39,659 nt of DNA, taken from an uncultured Pseudomonadota bacterium (GTDB taxonomy: Bacteria > Pseudomonadota > Gammaproteobacteria > Burkholderiales > Rhodocyclaceae). How positions within the stretch are numbered: position 1 is the stretch's first letter; each line of letters opens with the position of its first letter. Below the pieces are notes generated by a model. It made no database searches. It saw only the letters and a program-made list of their open reading frames with translations, and had not been told where the DNA came from. The position numbers were made by a program, and so were the translations under genes. Where the stretch lies: contig CAISUK010000721.1 in the NCBI GenBank assembly GCA_903888645.1, positions 1 to 39,659 on the forward strand. Direction: 5' to 3'. Of this stretch, positions 27,953 through 39,659 are shown piece by piece.

Positions 27953-29932
27953 CTAATAGCGAACCTCGGCCCCAAGCATCACGCGCCGGCCGAGTTCCGG
28001 ATACGCAGCGAAGCTTGTCCCCGTTGAATTGAGCAGCCCGTAACTGTAATAGCGTTTGTCGAACAGGTTGTCGACCGCCAGCGACCATGACCAAGTCTTC
28101 AGATCATGTCGATACTTGATGTCGACGAGGTCGTAGGACGGCATCATCCGGAAAGTATTGATCTGGTCGTTGTCGTAGCGCTGCTCACCGACATGGCGCC
28201 AGGTGCCAGCCAACTGCCGGGCCTCGGCGATGCGCCATGTGGCGTTGAACGAGAACAATTGCCGGGGAACCTGTGGCACTTCCTTTCCGGACAAATCCAC
28301 GCCGTCGTAGCGGCCGGAAAGAAATTCGGCCCGGACCAATCGGTAGGTGGCGCCGATGTCGAGTTGATCCAGCGGGCGCAGGTGCCCTTCCAGTTCAAAG
28401 CCGCTGCGCCGTGTCGGCGCAAGGTTGATATTCGTGGCAAAACCGAAAAAGGCGCCGCCGGTAATGGCGAGTGCATGGATTTCGTTGTTGATGTTCGACT
28501 CGAATAGCGCAGCGCGCACCCGGTTGGAGCCGCTTCCGTACTCAACGCCCAGTTCCGCGTCATGGGATTTCTGCGGCTTGAGCAACTCGACAATATTCGT
28601 GAAAGCGCTGTAATTTTCGTCCACGATTGCCGTACGAAAACTCTGGCCCCATTTACCATAGACTGCGAATCGATCGCCTAGAGCGTGATGCAGCCCGAAT
28701 TCAAATGCGGACAAACTAATGCTGCGATCGGCGCTGGCAGGTAGGGTGAATTGGTCGCGCTGATTCAGGACGCGTACGCCTGCGATCAGCTTTGTCGCTG
28801 CAGTCAGAAAGAGGTTCTCCTGAACATAGGCGGCACTCCCGCGCTGGGTTGCCGCCGCAGCACCGTAGGTATTCTGTTGACTATATTTCCAATCATAAAA
28901 ATCAGCACCGGCAATCAATTCGCTTTCGCCTCCCGGGCCTCGGTGCGCAATACGAACTCGCGGCGACAACGTCCAGCGGTCAGTATCGGCAGCAACGCTG
29001 TAGTTACCAAAACTGGAAAAGAGGTTCGAGTACGCTTTCTTGTTGCGAAAGTCCAGGTCGGTGGCAAACTCGGCGCCACCAAGCGTTATCCGGCCGGTGA
29101 CACCGGCGTGCCAAATCGAAGTGCTGCCGTGGTCGTCGGGAGTCGATGTTCCCCTGGGATCCGTCTCCAACTGTGCCTCGGTTCGGTTCCCGGGCATGCC
29201 AAGCCTTTCGCGACTGCTGCCAAACTTGAAACCGATGTCGCCACCACTGAACCTCTGCCGAAGGTCGCCCTCCAGAGTGTCCGTCGATACGTGATTGTTG
29301 CGTCGATAATTGTCTGAAGACAGGCTGCTGGCGTTCAACGTCAGGCTGGAGCGTTCCCCTGCGGTGTCTGCGCTCGCCCGCAGTTCTGAAGTCACGTAGT
29401 TTCCAGCAGAGGCGCTCAGAGTCATGTCGCTACGCCCTGGCGATGCCTTGCGCGTAACGATGTTGATCGCTCCTGCGGTAGCTCCCGAGCCGTAGAGGAC
29501 GGCCCCGGAGCCGCGCAGGATTTCGATATGGTCGACGGCGTTGAGCGGGATGGCAGCTAACTGCGCGGGTACCAGTTCGTTTTCGCTAATGCGCTGCCCA
29601 TCCAGGAGAATCAGCGTGTTCTGGTCACCGCTCACACCGAAGCCGCGTAAGTCGATTTGCGCATTCGCATCGCCGGCATTGTTGCGAACCTGCACGCCGC
29701 CGAGTTTGGCGAGGACTTCAGGTACGTTTGTGGCCGTTGAGGCGCTGATATCGGTAGCAGTAATAACGGTTACGCCGAAAGGAAGTGCGGATGACGGTGC
29801 GCCGAATCGATTGGCGGTGACAATCACCGTCGCTTCATCAGTATTCAAAGTGCTTTGTTGGGCTTGAACGGAAAAAGCGGAAACGACTGCGGCAGCGCAG
29901 GCTGCCATACGGAATTGGAATTGCCGATGCAT
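27953..29932 (-). CDS. btuB: TonB-dependent cobalamin receptor (BtuB-like)
   Basis: Signal peptide; TonB box-like EATVIVTANRF; plug domain (VPEVLAKLGGVQVRNNAGDANAQIDLRGFGVSGDQNTLILLDGQRI); downstream of B12 riboswitch. Confidence 0.88.
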   Translation of the reverse strand: MHRQFQFRMAACAAAVVSAFSVQAQQSTLNTDEATVIVTANRFGAPSSALPFGVTVITATDISASTATNVPEVLAKLGGVQVRNNAGDANAQIDLRGFGVSGDQNTLILLDGQRISENELVPAQLAAIPLNAVDHIEILRGSGAVLYGSGATAGAINIVTRKASPGRSDMTLSASAGNYVTSELRASADTAGERSSLTLNASSLSSDNYRRNNHVSTDTLEGDLRQRFSGGDIGFKFGSSRERLGMPGNRTEAQLETDPRGTSTPDDHGSTSIWHAGVTGRITLGGAEFATDLDFRNKKAYSNLFSSFGNYSVAADTDRWTLSPRVRIAHRGPGGESELIAGADFYDWKYSQQNTYGAAAATQRGSAAYVQENLFLTAATKLIAGVRVLNQRDQFTLPASADRSISLSAFEFGLHHALGDRFAVYGKWGQSFRTAIVDENYSAFTNIVELLKPQKSHDAELGVEYGSGSNRVRAALFESNINNEIHALAITGGAFFGFATNINLAPTRRSGFELEGHLRPLDQLDIGATYRLVRAEFLSGRYDGVDLSGKEVPQVPRQLFSFNATWRIAEARQLAGTWRHVGEQRYDNDQINTFRMMPSYDLVDIKYRHDLKTWSWSLAVDNLFDKRYYSYGLLNSTGTSFAAYPELGRRVMLGAEVRY

Positions 29933-30077
29933 GTGAAACTCCCTGTTCCCGGTCAGCGTCCCCGCAGGCCGGTGCATTGCGGATGAAACGCCAGGGGGAA
30001 AAGGAAATGGAAAATGCCGGAGCAATCCATGCACACGCCATTCGCTGCCTCCCCGCAGCGCTTCGGTTCTTGATTGT

Positions 30078-30262
30078 CCTCGGCCGGTATCCGGGCTTGC
30101 GAGTCTTGACGCATCGCCTTCCCGCGAAAATCGCAGTGGCATATTGATGCGCCCACACTCGCTCACCGTTGCGGGGGCAGCACAGGTTTTGCGCCAATTG
30201 ACTGACGCGCACCTGTTTCCCGTTTAACTGCGACGGCTGGAAACCATCGCGGCACCGCGGAC
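30078..30262 (-). ncRNA. Cobalamin (AdoCbl-class) riboswitch
   Basis: Minus strand has the conserved string TTAAACGGGAAACAGGTGCG...AAAACCTGTGCTGCCCCCGCAACGGTGAGCG...GCCACTGCG (B12 box, plus 30132-30140)...GGGAAGGCG...AGCCCGGATACCGGCC; boundaries approximate. Confidence 0.9.
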
Positions 30263-30496
30263 AAGCGGAGCGATTATAGCTGCCAAGTGCAGAATACCGG
30301 CCATCGCCGCTACGGCATTTTTGCACCAGTAGGACTGCCAAGCCTAACGGCAAACGTCTAGCGTGCGCAAAAAAAGGCATGTTCAGCGATCCATTCCAGG
30401 ATGTTCTGCAGCAATTTCGTCAATCCAGCCTTATTATGCGAAATCCAAAAGCCGTTCGGCAGGGGATCCAGATTATCGACATGGGCCTGAATTGAA

Positions 30497-31339
30497 ATGA
30501 CCATCAACGCAGAAAAAGCCATGCAGGAACTCGTGGCCAAGGGCATCAAGATCCCGCCGCAACCGAAGGTGCTGGTCGAACTGCGTCAGTTGCTTGCCAA
30601 GGACGATTACGATACGCGGGAGCTGGCGCGGATCATTTCTCAGGATCCTGGCATCTCGGCGATGCTGTTCAAGGCAGCGCGCTCGCCGGTGTTCGGACGT
30701 GGCAAGAAATTCGACGCCATAGAGCAAGTGATCATGGTGGTGGGCGCAAAACAGACTTTCAACCTCGTACAGGCGATGTCCCTGGCAAGTACGGTGACCG
30801 TCAAGACGCGCAAGGCCTTCGACATCTTCTGGACACGCTCTCAGGAAATCGCGCAACTGGCGGCGATCATTGCCCAGGACCGCATTTCGGTATGCAATGT
30901 TTTCCCCGATCAGGCCTACATGGCCGGCATCTTCCACGAGTGCGGCGTGCCAGTGCTGATGCAGCGCTTCCCCGATTACTGCAAGGCCTTGCAACTTGAG
31001 GATACGTGCTGCTGGCCGAGCCTGGCCGACGAAGATGCGCGCTTTCACGTTGACCATTGCAGTGTCGGCTATATCGTCGCCCGGCACTGGGCCCTGCCCG
31101 ACTTCGTTTGTGCGGCAATTCAGTACCACCATCAAATGCCGCGCGATGAGCTTGGCGCCGCCTGTACGCTGGTGGCGATCATCCAGCTGGCCAGCCACTT
31201 CTATCATCGCGTCAACAATGTCGATGATGCTTTATGGCAGACAATTGGTTCCGAGGTACTCAAGGAGTTGGGGCTGGATATCGACGGCGAGCAGGAATAT
31301 TTCGACGAAATCAGCGAACGCTTCCATGCTCGGCAATGA
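30497..31339 (+). CDS. HDOD-domain signalling protein
   Basis: ELARIISQDPGISAMLFKAARSPVFGRGKKFDAIEQVIMVVGAKQTFNLVQAMSL...AYMAGIFHECGVPVLM. Confidence 0.85.
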   Translation: MTINAEKAMQELVAKGIKIPPQPKVLVELRQLLAKDDYDTRELARIISQDPGISAMLFKAARSPVFGRGKKFDAIEQVIMVVGAKQTFNLVQAMSLASTVTVKTRKAFDIFWTRSQEIAQLAAIIAQDRISVCNVFPDQAYMAGIFHECGVPVLMQRFPDYCKALQLEDTCCWPSLADEDARFHVDHCSVGYIVARHWALPDFVCAAIQYHHQMPRDELGAACTLVAIIQLASHFYHRVNNVDDALWQTIGSEVLKELGLDIDGEQEYFDEISERFHARQ

Positions 31340-31418
31340 GTGCGGCAAGGTTTGGCGTAACACACCCGCAACAGGGGCGCCTGCATCCGAGTCTTGAATT
31401 TGAGGTCTGCGCGACATC

Positions 31419-31739
31419 ATGAAACCACGCACCATTTTCCTCGCGCCGGGCCGTGTCGCGCCTGGGATGACACTGGCCGCCGCGGTTCACGACCGCGACC
31501 ACCATACCCTGCTCGCAGCCGGGACCGTGCTTGATACGAACACCCTTGACCACCTGACTCAGCGCGGTGTTGAGGCGATTGCCGTACTCCTGCTCGACAC
31601 CCGTGACGCAGAAACGATCACGCTGGAAATGCGTGCAGCCGAATCACGGGTTGCAGAGATATTCCGCGGCACCGGCAGCCCGGCCAGGGAAGCACTTCAT
31701 GCGGCGGTGCTGCTCTATCGACAGGAAAGCACGCAGTGA
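31419..31739 (+). CDS. Small protein resembling the N-terminal accessory module of HD-GYP/HDOD proteins
   Basis: APGMTLAAAVHDRDHHTLLAAGTVLDTNTLDHLTQRGVEAIAV; lies between two HDOD genes with stop/start overlap to the next. Confidence 0.55.
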   Translation: MKPRTIFLAPGRVAPGMTLAAAVHDRDHHTLLAAGTVLDTNTLDHLTQRGVEAIAVLLLDTRDAETITLEMRAAESRVAEIFRGTGSPAREALHAAVLLYRQESTQ

Positions 31740-32572
31740 CAATCCCAACCCTGGACGAGCTGTTGAGTCACGCAGCGCTGCTGCCGTCCTTGCCGGAAAT
31801 CGTCCACCATCTGATGCATTCCCTGGACGACGAACGCGCTGACGTGGATACGCTAGCGCACCATATCAACTCCGATCCGGCGATCGTTGCGCGGTTGCTC
31901 GCGGCAGCAAATTCCAGTGCCTTCGGACTCCGCAGCAGAATCGATTCGGCGCGGCAGGCGTTTCTGGTGCTGGGCGTGGATCGCGTCGTCAATATCGTTC
32001 TCGCGACCGTTCTCATTCACCGCTACAACACACAAGCTCACGAATTCGATGCCCACCTGCTCTGGCGACATACCCTGGGCGTCGCCACGTGCGCACGCGT
32101 CATTGCCGAGCAAACCGGGTTTGACCCGGAAGTTGCGTTTACCGGCGGTCTCCTTCATGACATTGGGCAACTGCTGATGTACAGCGCAGCGCCGGTGGCC
32201 TATACAGCTGCGCTGCACTTGCGGTAAAGCGACGACCGGTCGAGTCTGGCTGCAGAATCCGCAGTGTTCGGCTACGACCACGCCGCGGCCGGCGGTATGC
32301 TGGCTACAGCATGGACGCTGCCAGGGGAGTTTTCCGCAGCGATTTTGGCGCATCACGACCCTGACGCATCGAGTAGTGATCTGGCAAACATCATTCACGT
32401 CAGCGAGGTGTTGAGCCATGCCCTTGATCTTGGCGAACTCCCCAATAATCGCGTACCGGATCTGTCGGAACTTGCCTGCGCCACGCTCGGCCTGAACTGG
32501 CCCGATTTCGCCGGGCACTTTGCAGAAGTCGAAGCGCGCTACGATGGTATTCGTATCGCCCTGGGAATTTGA
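31736..32572 (+). pseudogene. HDOD-domain protein interrupted by a single in-frame TAA (32225-32227)
   Basis: ORFs 31736-32227 and 32264-32572 are in the same frame; read-through gives ...AALHLR*SDDRSSLAAESAVFGYDHAAAGGMLATAW..., a continuous HDOD protein. Confidence 0.75.
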
Positions 32573-32601
32573 TCGCTTTGCTTCGCTGAACGGGATCCCG
32601 C

Positions 32602-33048
32602 CTATTTTTTCATGAGTAGCGCTTTCTGAATCAGTCCGATATTCAGCGCAATGGCGGTCGGGCGATTGACGCTATGGGGCATTTTGTCCGGCTTGAACCA
32701 GCGGAATTCGGAATGCTCATAGTTGAGGCGTGGCTCGATTTCACGATCGGTCAGCAGGAGAAAGTAATGGAGTTCGCGCAGGGCTTCCACGTAGCCCAAT
32801 TCTTGAATCGCCGCGCCACTGATTCCGCCGAATTGCAACAGATCCCTGCTGGACGGCCGCAAATCCGCTTCCTCTGCAAGTTCCCGAAGCAGCGCAGCGC
32901 GCGGGGTTTCGCCCGGATCAACATGGCCCCCGAAGAAATTCCAGATACCGGGCTTGTTGACCACCAGCGACCGCTTGCCGAACAGAAAAGTGCCGGATGC
33001 CGTGCAGTGGATGACTGCCCAGACGCCAGCCTGCGTATTGAGTGTCAT
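32602..33048 (-). CDS. NUDIX hydrolase
   Basis: Nudix box GGHVDPGETPRAALLRELAEEADL. Confidence 0.9.
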   Translation of the reverse strand: MTLNTQAGVWAVIHCTASGTFLFGKRSLVVNKPGIWNFFGGHVDPGETPRAALLRELAEEADLRPSSRDLLQFGGISGAAIQELGYVEALRELHYFLLLTDREIEPRLNYEHSEFRWFKPDKMPHSVNRPTAIALNIGLIQKALLMKK

Positions 33049-33175
33049 GACTCGTCCAAGGACATGAATATTTGCGCAGATTAGCAGTGCCTTAGTCTTG
33101 GCGCTACGCTCGCTTCGCAGCGCGTTCGGCTGGCATCAATGGAGATTTCGCGCCAATCCCTGCAGCCAAACGTCG

Positions 33176-33520
33176 CTATGGCTTCGGCGCCAGAAGGCCC
33201 TGAATTTCCGCTTCGGCCCACAGGGCACGGGCAAGCGCCTTCCAGGCCGGACCGCCGTGGGTTTCCATGTTCTCGGTGGCGCTTTCCTGCATCACTTTCA
33301 GCATCAAATGCGCCAGCCCGAAAAGTTCGAGCTTGGCCCGCAGTTCGAGTGTCATGACGTGTCCGGCGGGTTGATCGGCGAAGCGATAAGCGAGTGCCTC
33401 GCGGGCCAGCGCTCTTACCGCGACGATGTCCTCCCAGTCGATACCGAGTGCAACGCCATAGCGAGCGATCTCATGTTCCAGGCCGAGCGCCTCGGCGCGA
33501 TAATTTTCAAAACCGGGCAT
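33176..33520 (-). CDS. Conserved hypothetical protein
   Basis: 114 aa ORF between NUDIX and uvrA, same strand, no strong shadow competitor; family not recognised. Confidence 0.6.
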   Translation of the reverse strand: MPGFENYRAEALGLEHEIARYGVALGIDWEDIVAVRALAREALAYRFADQPAGHVMTLELRAKLELFGLAHLMLKVMQESATENMETHGGPAWKALARALWAEAEIQGLLAPKP

Positions 33521-33538
33521 GCCAATATCTCCCTCGCC

Positions 33539-36418
<2,880 letters not shown>

Positions 36419-36621
36419 ACAATGTCTGGGCGGCGAAGGATCGTTTGTGACCTGTTAATATACGCAACTCGCCGGCCGCTTCCAAACGCCCCCCCTGCAG
36501 GTTCGATGATCGTGACCCGTTCGAATCGCTTCAGCGCGAGAGTGGCCCCGACGCACGGCATACTGAACCACACTGGCAGACGTCCGGTGCGCTTTACCGA
36601 CAACGTAGAGGAGTAGAGACA

Positions 36622-37083
36622 ATGGCATCATTGAACAAGGTCATCTTGATCGGCAACCTCGGCGCCGATCCGGAAACGCGCTTTACCCCGGGTGGCGACC
36701 AGATCACCAATATCCGTATCGCCACAACCGAAGTGACCAAGGACAAAGCGACCGGCGACAAGAAGGAATTGACCGAGTGGCACCGCATCGTGTTTTTCGG
36801 GCGGCTGGCCGAAATCGCCGGTCAGTATCTGAAGAAGGGCCGGCAGGTGTATATCGAAGGCCGCATCCGGACCAACAAATGGCAGGACAAGGAAGGCCAG
36901 GATCGCTACACCACCGAGATCGTCGCCAACGAAATGAAGATGCTGGGTAGCCGCGAGGGCATGGGCGAAGCACCGCCACGCGAGAGCAGCGCCCCCAGCC
37001 AGCGCAAACCGCCCTCGACACCGGCAGCAGCGCCCGCCGGCGGAGCCGCTTTCGATAATTTCGAGGACGACATTCCTTTCTAA
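36622..37083 (+). CDS. ssb: Single-stranded DNA-binding protein
   Basis: [37 protein letters not shown]... and acidic tip [16 protein letters not shown] upstream; divergent from uvrA. Confidence 0.96.
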   Translation: MASLNKVILIGNLGADPETRFTPGGDQITNIRIATTEVTKDKATGDKKELTEWHRIVFFGRLAEIAGQYLKKGRQVYIEGRIRTNKWQDKEGQDRYTTEIVANEMKMLGSREGMGEAPPRESSAPSQRKPPSTPAAAPAGGAAFDNFEDDIPF

Positions 37084-37112
37084 TTGGGTAACCCGGCCAA
37101 TAGAAAAATCGG

Positions 37113-37145
37113 GCCGACCTGATTGTGGGTCGGCTCTTTCTTTTT
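37113..37145 (+). terminator. Intrinsic terminator downstream of ssb
   Basis: GCCGACC (37113-37119) / GGTCGGC (37128-37134) followed by TCTTTCTTTTT. Confidence 0.8.
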
Positions 37146-37203
37146 GTCGGTTGGTCATGCCGTTCAACCGGAAAAATCCGGGCAGCCCATTTATCATCTA
37201 TTC

Positions 37204-37512
37204 ATGAGCCATTTCAAACACCACGCTTTCTTCTGCTGCAATCAGCGCGCGCCGGGCGAAGCATCGTGCGCCAACCACGGCGCCAGCGAACTGCGCGCTT
37301 ATGCCAAGGATCGAGTCAAGGCGCTTGGCCTGAACGGCGCCGGCAAAGTGCGCGTCAATACCGCCGGTTGCCTCGATCGCTGTGCCGAGGGGCCGGTATT
37401 GGTCATTTATCCCGAGGCAGTCTGGTACACCTACGTCGACCAGGAAGACATTGACGAGATCATCTCCGAGCATCTCGTCAATGGTCGCGTTGTCGAGCGG
37501 CTGAAGATATGA
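37204..37512 (+). CDS. Thioredoxin-like [2Fe-2S] ferredoxin domain protein
   Basis: HHAFFCCNQRAPGEASCANHGASEL...VRVNTAGCLDRCAEGPVLVIYPEAVWY with the four-Cys pattern. Confidence 0.85.
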   Translation: MSHFKHHAFFCCNQRAPGEASCANHGASELRAYAKDRVKALGLNGAGKVRVNTAGCLDRCAEGPVLVIYPEAVWYTYVDQEDIDEIISEHLVNGRVVERLKI

Positions 37513-37528
37513 CGTTCTGCGGCTCTGC

Positions 37529-38164
37529 ATGAGTCGCCACGAGCGCATTCTGCTCGACGGCGCCGCCGGCAAGATCGAGGTGTTCGTCGAGCCGCACGAG
37601 TCGGCGAGCGGCATTGCCCTGATCGCCCACCCGCACCCGTTGTTCGGTGGCACCGCCGACAACAAGGTGGTGACGACGCTGGCGCGGACTTTTCGCGAAC
37701 TCGGCTATGCAACGCTGCGGCCGAGCTTTCGCGGTGTCGGCGGCAGCGAGGGCGAACATGATCACGGCATCAGCGAGACCGAGGATCTGCTAGCGGTCCA
37801 TGATTACGCGCGGAAGCGTTTTGGCACTTTGCCGATGGCGCTGGCGGGTTTTTCCTTCGGTGCCTACGTCATTACGCGTGTCTCCAAGCAGCTTGCCGAG
37901 CGCGGCGATCCCGCCGAGCGCCTGGTACTGGTCGGCACGGCGGCCGGCTTTGTCGAAGGCGCCCGCGCTTACGAAACCGAGGCGGTCGCTGGCGATACCA
38001 TCGTCATTCATGGCTCCGCCGACGAGACGGTGCGCCTGGCCAATGTACTAGCCTGGGCGACACCGCTCGATCTGCCGGTGGTAGTGGTTGCCGGCGCCGA
38101 TCATTTCTTTCATCGCCGCCTGCATATCATTCGCGACATTATTCAACGGGCCTGGCGGCGATGA
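37529..38164 (+). CDS. Alpha/beta hydrolase family protein
   Basis: [20 protein letters not shown]...[18 protein letters not shown]...[11 protein letters not shown]...[10 protein letters not shown]. Confidence 0.85.
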   Translation: MSRHERILLDGAAGKIEVFVEPHESASGIALIAHPHPLFGGTADNKVVTTLARTFRELGYATLRPSFRGVGGSEGEHDHGISETEDLLAVHDYARKRFGTLPMALAGFSFGAYVITRVSKQLAERGDPAERLVLVGTAAGFVEGARAYETEAVAGDTIVIHGSADETVRLANVLAWATPLDLPVVVVAGADHFFHRRLHIIRDIIQRAWRR

Positions 38165-39132
38165 ATTCTCCGCTTTCGGTAACCGGCCTGCGCAAGACTT
38201 ACGCTGGCGTCGCGGCGGTTGATGGCATCGATTTCGAATTGCGCGCCGGCGAATGCTTCGGCCTGCTCGGCCCCAACGGCGCAGGCAAAACCACCACCTT
38301 GCGCTGCTGCCTCGGCCTTACCATCCCTGATGCCGGTAACATCATTCTGGTCGGGGAAGCGGTGCCGGCCCGCGCTCGTGAAGCCAGAGCGAGGGTCGGC
38401 GTGGTGCCGCAATTCGACAACCTCGATCCGGATTTTTCCGCTGCCGAAAACTTGCTGGTCTTTGGCCGCTATTTTGGCTTGCCGGACAAACTCATCCGTA
38501 GCCGGATCCCGCCACTGCTGGAATTCGCCGGGCTGGCCGGCAAAGACGAGGCCAAGATGCAAACCTTGTCCGGCGGGATGAAACGGCGACTGACGCTGGC
38601 CCGCTCGCTGATCAACGACCCCGATCTGTTGCTGCTCGATGAGCCAACCACGGGCCTCGACCCGCAGGCGCGCCACTTGATATGGGAGCGACTGAAACAA
38701 CTGCTGGCGCAAGGCAAGACGGTTTTGCTGACCACACACTTTATGGACGAAGCCGAACGCCTCTGCAACCGGTTGGCGATCATGGATGCCGGCAGCATTA
38801 TCGCCATGGGGAGCCCGCGTGAGTTGATTGCCGCGCACATCGAACCACAGGTGGTGGAGATTTTCGGCGATGCAACTGGTACCGCTGGCACGACCGGCAC
38901 GACTGGCACGACTGGCACGACTGGCAAGAGCGCCGCCGATTGGGCCAAGAGCGATGGCCAGCGTCATGCCGAGCGCTGCGAGGTGGTCGGCGAAACGGTC
39001 TTTTGCTATGTCCGTGAGCCCGCACCGCTTCTCGCCCATCTTGACGCCCAGCACGGCCTGCGCTATCTGCACCGGCCGGCCAACCTGGAAGACGTTTTCC
39101 TCAAGCTGACCGGGCGGGAATTGCGGGATTGA
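38161..39132 (+). CDS. ABC transporter ATP-binding protein (NodI/DrrA-like)
   Basis: [66 protein letters not shown]. Confidence 0.88.
   Translation: MNSPLSVTGLRKTYAGVAAVDGIDFELRAGECFGLLGPNGAGKTTTLRCCLGLTIPDAGNIILVGEAVPARAREARARVGVVPQFDNLDPDFSAAENLLVFGRYFGLPDKLIRSRIPPLLEFAGLAGKDEAKMQTLSGGMKRRLTLARSLINDPDLLLLDEPTTGLDPQARHLIWERLKQLLAQGKTVLLTTHFMDEAERLCNRLAIMDAGSIIAMGSPRELIAAHIEPQVVEIFGDATGTAGTTGTTGTTGTTGKSAADWAKSDGQRHAERCEVVGETVFCYVREPAPLLAHLDAQHGLRYLHRPANLEDVFLKLTGRELRD
38875..38928 (+). repeat. 9-bp in-frame tandem repeat (consensus ACTGGCACG, 6 units)
   Basis: actggtacc gctggcacg accggcacg actggcacg actggcacg actggcaag; codes for [18 protein letters not shown] inside the ATPase C-terminal region. 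Confidence 0.9.
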
Positions 39133-39133
39133 G

Positions 39134-39659
39134 ATGGCGAAAAGCGGCCTCATGAGCAAGAATAATTTCGCGCTGCCGATCCCCAGCCGCCGGGCCATTT
39201 CCGTGTGGCGGCGCAACTTCCTGGTCTGGAAAAAGCTGGCGATTCCTTCCGTGCTCGGCAACCTGGCCGATCCGATGATCTACCTGTTCGGGCTCGGTTA
39301 TGGCCTGGGCAGCCTGCTGCCGGCCACCATGCCGCAACTCGGCGGCGTTTCCTACATCGCGTTTTTCGCCGCCGGCACGGTCTGCGCCAGCACCATGCAC
39401 GCGGCATCTTTCGAGGCACTCTATTCCGCCTTCTCGCGGATGCATGTGCAGCGCACTTGGGAGGCCATTCTCAACGCACCGGTGGCGCTGGATGACGTCG
39501 TGCTCGGCGAATTGCTCTGGGCGGCGTCCAAGGCGGTGGTGGCCGGGTTCGCCATTTTGCTGGTCATCGCCGCCTTTGGTTTCGTCACTTCGCCATTGGC
39601 ATTGTGGGCGTTGCCGGTGATCTTCCTCACCGGACTGACCTTTGCCGGGCTCGGCCTGA
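39134..39659 (+). CDS. ABC-2 type permease (NodJ-like), truncated by the window end
   Basis: SVWRRNFLVWKKLAIPSVLGNLADPMIYLFGLGYGLGSLL...YIAFFAAGTVCASTMHAASFEALYSAFSRMHVQRTWEAILNAPV; open to the 3' edge. Confidence 0.82.
   Translation, partial: MAKSGLMSKNNFALPIPSRRAISVWRRNFLVWKKLAIPSVLGNLADPMIYLFGLGYGLGSLLPATMPQLGGVSYIAFFAAGTVCASTMHAASFEALYSAFSRMHVQRTWEAILNAPVALDDVVLGELLWAASKAVVAGFAILLVIAAFGFVTSPLALWALPVIFLTGLTFAGLGL

Noticed and set aside
36449-36470. LexA-like sequence CTGTTAATATACGCAA
   Set aside because: Only one CTGT half site; the second half (ACAG) is missing.
38143-39261. 372 aa minus-strand ORF antisense to the ABC ATPase
   Set aside because: Shadow ORF; the plus strand has intact Walker A/B and signature motifs.

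Overview
This looks like chromosomal DNA of a Betaproteobacterium, perhaps Rhodocyclales or Sterolibacteriaceae-like; that placement is inferred from gene content and GC and was not computed. I saw no CRISPR array, transposase, tRNA or rRNA. From left to right the window contains: the end of an MSHA-type pilus cluster (mshC, D, O, P, Q); a minus-strand block ubiB, ubiU-ubiV-ubiT (O2-independent ubiquinone biosynthesis) and a VanZ-family gene; argS, a SPOR-domain gene, dsbA and an SDR oxidoreductase; an orphan PIN-domain gene; a ~9.5 kb surface-glycan locus (fucosyltransferase-like GT, two GT9, GT2, FkbM methyltransferase, O-antigen ligase, GT17, msbA); a cobalamin uptake locus with a clear B12 riboswitch; an HDOD / small protein / HDOD trio whose second HDOD ORF is split by one in-frame TAA; NUDIX, uvrA and ssb; a 2Fe-2S ferredoxin-like protein; an alpha/beta hydrolase; and a NodI/NodJ-like ABC exporter truncated by the window end. 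The best leads are: (i) an FNR-type site at exact class-II spacing to a TATATT -10 upstream of ubiU; (ii) a perfect 12-bp terminator-like hairpin after dsbA that contains the start codon and first codons of the SDR gene; (iii) the in-frame stop in the HDOD gene; (iv) a 9-bp tandem repeat coding for Thr-Gly-Thr in the ABC ATPase; (v) the unusual glycan locus. I did not find a clear candidate for an entirely new system.
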